Shown here one piece after another: positions 55,418 through 64,000 of a DNA stretch of 64,000 nucleotides. The first letter of the stretch is position 1. Every line of letters begins with the position of its first letter. The stretch covers positions 192,153,465-192,217,464 of the forward strand of contig NC_077234.1 of NCBI RefSeq assembly GCF_027887165.1. Direction: 5' to 3'. A program made the translations under genes and the position numbers. The notes below the pieces were generated by a model. The model did not search any database and had not been told where the DNA came from. It worked only from the letters and a program-made list of their open reading frames with translations. Source of the stretch: Monodelphis domestica (taxonomy: Eukaryota; Chordata; Mammalia; Didelphimorphia; Didelphidae).

Positions 55418-55518
55418 AATCTGGCCTCAGATACTTCCTAGTTGTGTGACCCTGGGCAAGTCATTTAACCCTTACCACTCTTCTGCCTTAAAACCAATAC
55501 ATAGTAGGAAGGTAAGGG
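55418..55518 (+). mobile_element. 5'-truncated tRNA-derived SINE
   Basis: CTGGCCTCAGATACTTCC, GTGTGACCCTGGGCAAGTCA, ACATAGTAGGAAGGTAAGGG; it lacks the tRNA-like head. Confidence 0.85.
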
Positions 55519-55680
55519 TTAAAATAAGTAAATAAACAAACAAACAAATAAATAAATGGATGGATGGATGAATAAATAAATAAATGGATGGATGAATGAA
55601 TAAATAAATAAACAAATAATTAATTAAATAAATGAATGAATGAATGAATGAATAAATAAATAAATAAATAAATGAAGGAA
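55519..55680 (+). repeat. (AAAT/GGAT/GAAT)n microsatellite
   Basis: Tetramers AAAC, AAAT, GGAT and GAAT follow the SINE tail directly. Confidence 0.95.
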
Positions 55681-55754
55681 CACTTAATTAACTTTTTTGG
55701 GGGGAGTGGACCCAGAGGTAGAGCTATTTAAAGCTGTCAACCTCTCTTTCTCTT

Positions 55755-56050
55755 CCAGAGTCCTCCAAGAACAGTGACAAGACAAAAGCCAAGATAACTG
55801 ATGATCTGATGATGACCCACTAGATGGAGAACTCAAATCTCAATCAGAACAAGAGGCAGATCTTCCTGATACCAAGATTGACCACATGGAGCCAGGCCTT
55901 AGAATGCAGTGAATAACCTTGAACTTTTTGATGTCTGACCAAGCTCTATGTGCTCCACAGTGCCTCCTTCAGCCACCTTCATGGCCATTTGAACAATGCC
56001 CATTCTGCCTGGGGATGTCTTCATATGCTTGGAGTAAACATCCTCCATTC
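55755..56050 (+). mobile_element. Marsupial SINE-like repeat
   Basis: AGTGACAAGACAAAAGCCAAGATAACTGATG, GAATGCAGTGAATAACCTTG, GTCTGACCAAGCTCTATGTGC match the unit at 23700. About 90 extra bases at 55810-55890 are not in that copy. Confidence 0.65.
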
Positions 56051-57024
56051 ACTGACCAATTTAAGAAAAAGAAGTGAAATATAAAACTTAAAGTGACCAG
56101 TAACTACATTCTTCCAAAAATCTTCTAATCAATCCTTTTTTTAAATTTTTTACATAACAATACAATTTTTAATAATTATTTTCCGCCACTCAGAAATCCA
56201 TGTTCTCACCATCTTGTCTTTCTCCCCAAGATGGCAGAAAATATGATATAGTCAGTCCAGTCTTAATATTCCTAAAAATGGGATGCTCATAGGGAACATA
56301 GAACTATGTTCTTTGTTTAGAAGCACCAAGGTCTAAATTTAATGGATTTAAAAAGAAAATACAGGAGGGATATGGTTGTAAGTTCAAGGAAAGTCATCTC
56401 CAAACTTCTTTGGATAATCATTTTAAATGCAAGAAAAATTTCACCTTCATTTGCAAATTCCTCAAAAGTACTTACATACCTTTGTATAACTGTCTCTAAA
56501 TCTCTGACCCTCATTCTCTGCTTCTCTGTCTTTATCTCCATATGTCTATGTGAATCTTTCTGTGTCTCTCTTCATCACTCTTTTTCTTTTGCCTTCTTGC
56601 TGAGTAATCTGAAGAAGTCAGTGCCAAAAAGGGAAAGGAAAGAGGGGAAAGGAAGAAAGGGAAAGAGGGAAGCAATTAGTTAAATTTGTTTTCAAATCTG
56701 ATGTAGTCTAAGAAATTTCATTTGAACTATAAAGATAAATTCTCTGTTGTAGGTGGTTTTTAATTTCTTTTACAATTGCTTATAAATTAAGGAATTTAAT
56801 ACTAAATATCTATTTCTTAATTAAGCTACAGAGGTAGCTTATAAAATCATTGATCCTTTGCTACATTATACTGTTTAATTTGTATTTGCCACATGAGAAA
56901 CTTGTTACATAATTTATATTTGTCACGTGGAAGAGAAATTAAATTGATTGACTTTGCTCTAGAAGCAATGAAGAAAAGTTGCAGAAAAGCAGACTATGGC
57001 CTCATAGAAGCAAAAACTCCCCTG
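56051..57024. other. Unassigned sequence
   Basis: No gene recognised. A purine-rich run (GGGAAAGG) lies at 56628-56672. Confidence 0.5.
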
Positions 57025-57215
57025 TAGTATAATGTAGTAGAAAGACTATTGGTTCTATGACTGGAAAATCTGAATTCAAATCCTGTCTCTCAAGTGTCCC
57101 ACCTGTGAGACACTGGACAAGTCTTAATCTTCCTTGGGTTTCAGTTTCTTAATAATTAAAATGAGATAAGGTTGGGCTAGATGACCTCAGAGATCTTTTC
57201 CAGTTATTTATTGAA
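57025..57215 (+). mobile_element. MIR
   Basis: AATGTAGTAGAAAGACTATTGG, AATTCAAATCCTGTCTC, CACTGGACAAGTC, GGGCTAGATGACCTCAGAGATC. Confidence 0.8.
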
Positions 57216-58029
57216 TTATTTGAATTAAAACTATCCCAAAGTGATTTGGACTGACTAGAATTTAAAGAACTCATTCTGAGAGTTCTTAAACCTGAATGAT
57301 TCCTATTGAGAATTTTGTAGAGGTCAGAGGGGCTACTTAAATACAGTTTTGACTAGACAACTTGTGAGAGTTCTTCCTTGAGATTCTTTGAATTTATATA
57401 TATTCCATTTCAAGGATGATTTGGACTTTGGGGTTTCAATAAACATTCTGGAAACATACCATTGGGTGATAGAAAACCTATTGAGTAGTTAAAATCCTAG
57501 ATTTTTTTTTCTAACTTTTCCATCAAAATTAATGACTGGTCCTTTCCAGGGTACACAGCTGCTTGGATAAAAGCTGACTAGAGCTTATAAAATATAATTG
57601 GATTTATAGCAGACATTTAAGAGTCAAGTCATTGCATGGGATGAGTCAGAAAATTGCAAAGCATGAAAAATTAATCAGTCTATCAAGAAAAACCATATGT
57701 AAAGAAACTGTTGAATCTTCTAGAAATAAGCAGATGGGTTTTAGTGGGGGGTTTTTAGGTCGTGACTAGTAAGTAGGAAAGAAGCCCCTCGTTTGTTTTT
57801 CTTAAGGATTATTTATTTTTTTCCTTCTCTAACATGATTTGAATCACTTGATTCAGGTACTATAAAATGGTGAAATAATCTTATTTATTATCTATTAAAA
57901 AGGTTTAAGGGCAATCCTAAAGTCAGGAAGACTCAACTTCCTCAATTCAAATCTGATATACACTTTGCCTCAGTTTCTTTATGTTTAGATTAAAATCCTC
58001 TGGACACAGTAATTTAATTTTATAATCAT
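57216..58029. other. Unassigned sequence
   Basis: No gene or clear repeat recognised. Confidence 0.5.
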
Positions 58030-58540
58030 TAGTTATTAAATAGCAAAAAAGCAAGCTAGAGAGAGAGAGAGAGAGTGAGAAGCACAAGCCACTTGGCTGG
58101 CTAGTTCTTTAAGCAGCCTGCTTCATGAGCAGGCTAAGGCAGCCCAGAGCCAGACCACTCACTCTCCTGAGTCTCTGCTTATAGGAAAAAGACCCCACTT
58201 CATGTCCCCTCCATCACTTCATGCTCTTTGTGTTGTCCCTTTCCAGAACCTCTCTGATTGGGGAACTTAAGGCCTCAATCAGGATAAGAGAAAGGTCTTC
58301 AGGACAGCAAGATCAACCACATGGAGCCAGGGGGCATGTACACTCTTCTTCACATGGGTCTGCTGAGCTAATTTAGTTCCTTCACCACCCAAGAGGCTTA
58401 AAAACCAATCTTCCCCTAGCCAATCCTTACCAAAGACAAAAGATCTAATTGGAAGAAGGGAGGACTCCACCCATGGCCTCGGAGAGATATAGTTCAAATT
58501 TCAGTCCTAAAATCAAACTAAGCTTTAAAATCAAAAGTTT
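58030..58540 (-). other. LTR-like block, unconfirmed
   Basis: Less AT-rich than its surroundings. On the minus strand it has a CCAAT-like GATTGG and promoter-like spacing reminiscent of an LTR. A GA repeat at 58056-58080 marks one side. I find neither TG...CA ends nor a target duplication. Confidence 0.25.
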
Positions 58541-58599
58541 GTTTTGCAGGCCCAAAAGAGGTACAAATCAATATCATCTTTCCACTCTCATCTGTAACC

Positions 58600-58690
58600 T
58601 GAGCTGGAGCAGGGAACAGCAAACCATTTCAATATCTTTGCCACAAAAATCCCAAATGAGATCACTACGTGGCAGACACAACTGAATGAT
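58600..58690 (+). mobile_element. SINE 3' fragment
   Basis: AACAGCAAACCATTTCAATATC and GCAGACACAACTGAATGATG match the end of the SINE at 62090. Confidence 0.7.
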
Positions 58691-58767
58691 GAAAGAAGGT
58701 TTAAGCAAACAAAAGACATATCTGGGAGGACTATCTAGAATCTCAAATTCAACCCTCCTCTCTTGGG

Positions 58768-59032
58768 CATCATAATGATAATAATAATAATAATAGCATC
58801 TATATAGCACTTTAAGGTTTGCTTTGCACTTGACAAACATTACTTCATTTTATTCTCACAACCCTAGGAGTTGGTGCTATTATTATCCCCATTGTACAGA
58901 TGAGGAAACTGAGGCAGATAGAGATTAAGTGACTTGCCCAAGGTTATCCAGCTAATGTGTCTGAGATAGGATTATTACTCAGATTTCCCTGACTCTAGGT
59001 CCAGCACCCCATACACTGCTCCACCTAGCAGG
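58768..59032 (-). mobile_element. MIR-type SINE, reverse, nearly complete
   Basis: GCACTTTAAGGTTTGC, TTATTATCCCCATTGTACAGATGAGGAAACTGAGGC, AAGTGACTTGCCCAAGG and CTGCTCCACCTAGC. Confidence 0.85.
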
Positions 59033-59059
59033 GAAAGGTTCCTTCAACTGGCTTTGGAT

Positions 59060-59245
59060 TTATAAGATCACTAGGATCATGGATATTAAAGGAACCCCAG
59101 GAGTCATCCAGTCCAATCTCCTCACTTTCCATATGATTAAACTAAGGTTCAAGCAGGTTAAATGACTTATAAGTAGTGAGCATACCAAGCAAGACTTGAA
59201 CCAGACTTCAGATACTAGATCAGTGCTCTTTCCATTATACTTTAT
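59060..59245 (-). mobile_element. MIR-related SINE, reverse
   Basis: CAGGAGTCATCCAGTCCAATC, ATGATTAAACTAAGG, TTAAATGACTTATAAG. Confidence 0.65.
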
Positions 59246-59639
59246 TGATCTTAGGATCATAGACACATTAAAAAGCAGGAAAGAGAAACTCATTCATGCT
59301 AGATGAAAGAACAGCAATTGGTAAGTGACAGATCCAGGCCACCAGGTTTTCTCTATTACACTGCCACTCTGATCCTATAAATAAGAGTCTGTTCTCATGA
59401 GTCCTAGCCAATTAATCATCTTGAGAGCAGCTCTTGTCATGGGAAACCAATCAGGAGTTATAATTTGTCTTAACAAGATATCCATGTGTATATCCATGTT
59501 CTGTAAGGAAAGAAATACATTCAAATTGACAAAAAGGAATACTCTATCAATCAGCATTTTTAAGTACCTGTTGTATGCAAAAGCATTAACTAAACATCTT
59601 TATAGCTGTAAATCCATTTCCATGCCATCCATCATCATC

Positions 59640-60065
59640 ATCTAGAACCAGGAGAATGGTGTCCACAGTAACAACAATTCTTTTAAGAAGATCAATTATA
59701 AATGCTTTAACTATTATCGACAATGCAAGGATACATGACCATTTCAAGGGATTTATGACAAAAAAAAATCTATCCATTGTCGTAGAAGGAACTGACTGAG
59801 TCTGAATGCTGATTGAAGCATACCATTTCTAATTTTGTTTCTTTTGTGAGTTTTTTTCTTATATGAGTGATATATGACTTATTTCACAACATGACGAATA
59901 TGGAAATATATATTACATGGTAGCACATGTAAAATATATATAGCCTGTCATCTCAGGAAGGGAGAGGAGAGAGAACGAGGAACAGAATATGAATCACGAA
60001 ATATCAGAAAATGATTACTTAAAATGAATGTTCATGTAATTGGGGAAAATATAATTTTAAAATTA
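59640..60065 (+). mobile_element. Older L1 3' UTR
   Basis: AGAACCAGGAGAATGGTG, AACAACAATTC, TCTGAATGCTGATTGAAGCATACC, TTCACAACATGACGAATATGG and a purine-rich block match the 3' UTRs at 16380 and 35510. It sits next to an ancient repeat start at 59545. Confidence 0.75.
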
Positions 60066-60274
60066 TCAGCATCACCTAAGAGAGCAGTATGTTTTGTTAT
60101 GAGGGTAACCAACAAACCTCAAATGCACTGGTGAGTTAGGGTGATGTCTACCCCAGGGATGGGAAGACTTCCCTCTTCCCTACCTCTGGCAGAAGGGGAA
60201 ATTGAGGACAAGATGCTCCAGTGGCTATGAAGGCTGCTGAAGCAGGTGCTATGGAATGTTTAGAACTTGGTTAG

Positions 60275-60490
60275 ACATCAAAAAATCAAGGTAATCCACT
60301 GCAGCTCAAGCATCACCAGTCATCTTGACTTTTGTCTTGCCACTGGACTTCCATAACTCTGGAAAACAGAGTGAGGCTGATGACTTTTGCAAGTCTGCCT
60401 CATTTAACTTCTATTTATATGAGTCAAAAAAACATCACAAGTGAGGATCACATTTTGATCCTCTTCAAGTATGAAGGACAATGACTACCA
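60275..60490 (-). mobile_element. Marsupial SINE-like repeat, reverse
   Basis: CACCAGTCATCTTGACTTTTGTCTTGCC, TGCCTCATTTAACTTC and GATCCTCTTCAAGTATGAAGGAC are the reverse of the 23700 unit. Confidence 0.75.
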
Positions 60491-60509
60491 TGTTTTGTGA
60501 TACATACTA

Positions 60510-60960
60510 GTCAACAAGCACTCACTTTAGCTTATTTTGCACTCAGTACTTTGCTAAATATTGAAAATACCAAAAAGAAGAAAAAAAGAAACAGACCTGG
60601 CCATCAAAGATCTTACAATTTTATGAAGAAAAACAAAATATAAAAAATTGAAAAGCAAGGGTTTAAGAGAAAGAAATTATTTACACAAGGGTCATGGTCA
60701 ACAACAACAAAAAAAAAACCTAAAGAATTAGTCATGAAGACTGGAGATGAATTATAGACAGAACATGGCTGTCCTGGGCCCTACCTTGAATGAGAAGTTT
60801 TTGAGAGGAACTGATGGATAAGAGGAAGGAATCATAGACATATAACAATTTTCCAGGGAGAAAAGACTGCTACAGAATAGTAGAGAAAGAATTCAGGAAA
60901 GTCAGGAGTAAAGTCAGGAGAGTAATGGAGTACACTACACAAAGTAAATTAAATAGTCAA
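60510..60960 (+). repeat. Ancient repeat remnant
   Basis: GTCAACAAGCACTCAC, ACTCAGTACTTTGCTAAATATTG and TCAAAGATCTTACAATTTTATG match the ancient repeat start. Confidence 0.5.
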
Positions 60961-60984
60961 GGACCCTGTGATCTAGAACCATAT

Positions 60985-61220
60985 ATTCATCTCTGGCTTC
61001 CTTTATGTACCAGCTAAAATCCCCCCTTCTTTAGGAAGCCTTCCTTAACCTCTCTTTTAATTGTTTCCTATTTATTCTATGTATTTCTTGCTTTGTGTAT
61101 ATTTGTTTGCATGTGTCTCCCTCATTAGATTATAAACTCCTTCAGGAGAAACTGTCTTTTGCCTCTGCAATGCTTAATGATTAGTAGGTGCTTAATAAAA
61201 ATTTATTAGTTGGTTGATGA
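60985..61220 (+). mobile_element. L2 LINE 3' end
   Basis: CAGCTAAAATCCCCCCTTCTTTAGGAAGCCTTCC, ATTATAAACTCCTTCAGG and AGGTGCTTAATAAAAATTTATT. Confidence 0.85.
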
Positions 61221-62089
61221 TACTTGAAGAATCAATAGTCATTGAGGATGGAAGAATAAGGCAGAAGAGACAAGCATAAAGATTGTATAGATAAGTGCTA
61301 AAGTAAGGAAAAGAGAGAGGATACCATGGTCTAGGATGACTAAACATGAGAAGGAATTATGCTTTCCACATCATGCACATTACATTCCCTTTCAAATATT
61401 CCAATTTACATAAAAGGAAGCAATGGTATAATCTCACCAAAACCACCAAAGAAATAAACCAAGTCATCAGTTTTAGTAGAGAAAAGGATTTCATTGCATC
61501 TAATTCATAAGGAAATGCAAGAAATGATGGAGAAGTAAAAAGCTCAGAGATCAGTGGTAGGTGAAGCTACAAATCAGTCTTTTGAAATATTTCTTTTGTT
61601 ACATGAGACAAAAGTAACCTAAGCATCAAACATTAGAGTCTCAAAGAGTTAGAGCTCTCAAAACCTAAGGAATATTTCTGTTCAGACTTGTGGGTCCATA
61701 AAGCTATTTCAGAATACTGTGATCACTTTTCCTCTCTCTACCCTAAATGAACTGGAATATTCTTGTTTTCTAAAGTCAACAAATGATATAGTCAAAGAAA
61801 AGACAGGAGCAGGAGGAAGACTACAACAATATTGGGAGAATTTTTGCAAATGAAATTTGTCTCAAAATATGCAATATCAGCCTCACTTCCTTCCAAAAGT
61901 ACAACCCATCCCAAAAGAGTATGCTTAAAACTCTTTCCTGTCTTAAGCATCTCAAGAATATATTGAAAATTCTCAGGAAATCAATTATGACAATGAGAGC
62001 TGGCAATACAAGAACAGTACTCTAGACTACTAGTAGAAAAAAATTGAGATAATCAATGAATATTAATCAAACACCTATGTGTTCACCAA
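61221..62089. other. Unassigned sequence
   Basis: No gene recognised. Confidence 0.5.
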
Positions 62090-62310
62090 GGTGGTACAGT
62101 GGATAGAGTGCTGAGCATCCCGAGTTCAAATCTGGGATCAGACACTAACTAACTGTGGAATACTGGATGAGTTATTTATTGTTTACTTCTGTTTCTTCAT
62201 CTATAAAATGAATTACAAAAGGAAATGGCAAAATATTCCAGTATTTTTTGTCAAGGAAATCCCAAAGGGAGTCTCAAAGAGTCTGACACAACTGAAATGA
62301 TCAACAGTAA
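62090..62310 (+). mobile_element. tRNA-derived SINE, second type
   Basis: CAAGGTGGTACAGTGGATAGAGTGC, GAGTTCAAATCTGGGATCAGAC, AAGGAAATGGCAAAATATTCCAG and GAGTCTGACACAACTGAAATGATC; it lacks the AAGGTAAGGG tail of the other SINEs. Confidence 0.88.
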
Positions 62311-62580
62311 CATGTTCAGGATTTTGTTTTATTCTAGAATCTGAGGGGGGGGGACAAATAAATACATATTACAGTAAATAGCTACAAGAAATATCATCAC
62401 CTAATCTGTAATATTTAAGTTTCTTGAATTTGAAGATAGTTTTAAAAATTTACTTAAATTTTAATTTTAATACGCTATGAGATATCACATAGAAGAATAT
62501 GATTCAGTGAGTAGTAAGGACAGAAAGTTCTATGAGTTCAGAAAAGAGAAAAGCTCATTTTGGGCAAGGAAGGTCTTGGA

Positions 62581-62793
62581 TAATGATGGTGAACCTTTTG
62601 GAAACCGAGTGCCCAAATTGTACCTTCCCACCACATGTGAGTGGCACCCTCTTACTCCAGATGATGGAGAAAGGGAGTTCCCATTGGGCTGCTGGGCAGA
62701 GGGGCAGGTTATGTGAGAAATGTCCTCAGGTATGGGGAAAGGGGAAAGGAAGCCAACTCCTCTGGCATGCATGCCATAGGTTTGCCAATATGG
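62581..62793. mobile_element. hAT-like MITE, second copy
   Basis: TAATGATGGTGAACC...TTTGCCAATATGG, homologous to 18807-19036 (shared GCCCAAA, GCAGAGGGGCAGG, AAATGTCCTCAGG). GTCTTGGA before (62573-62580) and GTCTAGAA after (62794-62801) form a decayed 8-bp duplication (6/8). Open frames across it have no domain. Confidence 0.78.
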
Positions 62794-62809
62794 GTCTAGA
62801 ATGACTTCT

Positions 62810-63080
62810 AAGAGAAAGAGAGGTCGGATATCAGCTCAGCCTTGAAAGTTAGAAAGAATTTGAATAGAAAAGTGAGAAGAGCATTGCATTCTAAGTGGAA
62901 GGGATAGCATAAGAAAATAGATGGAGGTAGGAAGGCACAAAGAATTCTTTTGGGATAGCAAATATATGAGTGTGACAAGGGTGAAGAGTTCATACAGGGG
63001 AGAAATAGAAAGGTAAATTAGGATCAATAAAGGAGTGTCTCTCATGTAAATTTAAAGAGTTTGGATTTTATCCAGCAAGT
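62810..63080 (+). repeat. Ancient repeat remnant
   Basis: AGCTCAGCCTTGAAAGTTAG, GTGGAAGGGATAGC and AGAGTTTGGATTTTATCCAGC match the ancient repeat body. Confidence 0.55.
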
Positions 63081-63624
63081 CATGGGGGAACTACTATATG
63101 TTGAACCTCCAATGCCACTCTCTATTCAGCTTAGAATGACACTGGTAAGTAATTTAAACTCTTGAGAACAACAGATCTCAGCAATTAATAGGATTTGCAA
63201 TAAATAATGTAGAAGACAAAAATCTTCCTTGGGTTACTGGAGTTTTTAAAAACAAGTTACTGAGTTTGCTCTCTAACATAAAGTGGCTCATAGGAACCTT
63301 CACAGCAGGATTAGTCATTGAAATATCCAGGGTAAGCCAAACAGCCCTGGGGTACACAACAAATATTAATTAAGAAGATGGTTATGCAATTGGAGGTAAA
63401 AGAGTTATAAAAAAAAAATCTGTCTTTAGTGGAAGCTGGGCACAAATCTTGGTACTTCTGTCCTATTACTCATTCCCCAGCAATGATTCACCCCTCAGGT
63501 TATGGAAATGGCAAGGTCTTGCTAAACTAAAGATGGGCCTTTGTTTACATTTGTGTGCAGACTTCCAAAACACAGATTCACATAACTGAAGGCAGAGTCT
63601 AGACTAGAGACTTTCTCAATGCCC
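63081..63624. other. Unassigned sequence
   Basis: No gene or repeat recognised. Confidence 0.5.
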
Positions 63625-63830
63625 CAACCTTGTAAGAGCAAGAGTACTGTACTTTTAAGTCTATAATATCTGGGTTTGAATACTGTCTCATTACACTAGC
63701 TAGGTAACCCTGAGAAAATCACTGAATCTCTCTGAATTTCAGTTTCTTCATCTGTAAATAAGGAAGTTGATTTCAATGACCAAATCAAAAGCTATGATCT
63801 TATAATTCTAGGATGTTAGGACTGTGTTCC
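63625..63830 (+). mobile_element. MIR
   Basis: TAATATCTGGGTTTGAATACTG, AGCTAGGTAACCCTGAG and TTTCAGTTTCTTCATCTGTAAATAAGG. Confidence 0.8.
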
Positions 63831-64000
63831 TCTGATTTTTTTTTTTTGTGATATCCTTCCTATAGATTTAAAGATAAAGCTTCTACTGGAGGCATCTTCC
63901 TTTAGACTAGAAATTGTATCAATTTCCTAGTTTGTTTATTAAATATCAAATCCTGTTCCTTGGAGCCTATGTGATCTGTGAAAAATTTCCTGAACATTTG

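Noticed and set aside
55817-55828. CCACTAGATGGA as a second CTCF-like site
   Set aside because: It deviates from the core at its end and lies in a poorly preserved repeat.
62477-62804. Overlapping open frames on both strands
   Set aside because: They cover a hAT-like MITE with no coding capacity.

Overview
The window is non-coding, AT-rich, repeat-dense mammalian nuclear DNA. Its closest fit is a marsupial, most likely a didelphid opossum such as Monodelphis. That rests on (1) several L1 LINEs whose ORF2 is clearly mammalian L1 in design, (2) many copies of a tRNA-derived SINE that begins near GGGGCAGCTGGGTGG and carries GTGACCCTGGGCAAGTCACTTAACCC, typical of marsupial genomes, and (3) older MIR and L2 remnants. 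I find no intact protein-coding gene, no exon set, no CpG island, no tRNA or rRNA gene and no CRISPR array. The genus assignment is inference.

Layout. 1-3890: a 5'-truncated L1 (L1-A). 4471-6535: the 5' end of an older L1, interrupted by a processed HMGN1 pseudogene. 7706-14157: a near full-length L1 (L1-B) carrying an LTR-like insert between ORF1 and ORF2 and a second, truncated L1 nested in its RT region. 14160-26150: older L1 3' ends, MIR and L2 pieces, SINEs, a hAT-like MITE with an 8-bp target duplication, and a small less repetitive block (24600-25300) next to a CTCF-like motif. 26500-28110: a hAT-like MITE, then a minus-strand L1 3' end with a perfect 16-bp target duplication. 28921-40330: microsatellite, MIR, L2 with an AT-rich hairpin, nested SINEs and a long unassigned ancient repeat. 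40331-47501: a full-length L1 (L1-C) with a perfect 16-bp target duplication. It carries a nested truncated L1 and what looks like a poly(A)-only insertion. 47502-64000: SINEs, a 510-bp GAAA tract grown from a SINE tail, an LTR inserted with a 4-bp duplication into an L1 3' UTR, a second retroviral-looking edge, MITEs, L2 and MIR.

These parts do not act together as a pathway. They record successive retrotransposition. L1 machinery supplied the L1 copies, the SINEs and the HMGN1 retrocopy, and the nesting order gives relative ages. All L1 reading frames seen are broken, so nothing here looks able to mobilise itself. The most unusual points are the three flanked insertions inside L1 ORF2 sequences, the roughly 700-bp ORF1-ORF2 spacer holding a short reading frame shared by two L1 copies, and the single strong CTCF-like site. 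I do not see a convincing new biological system.
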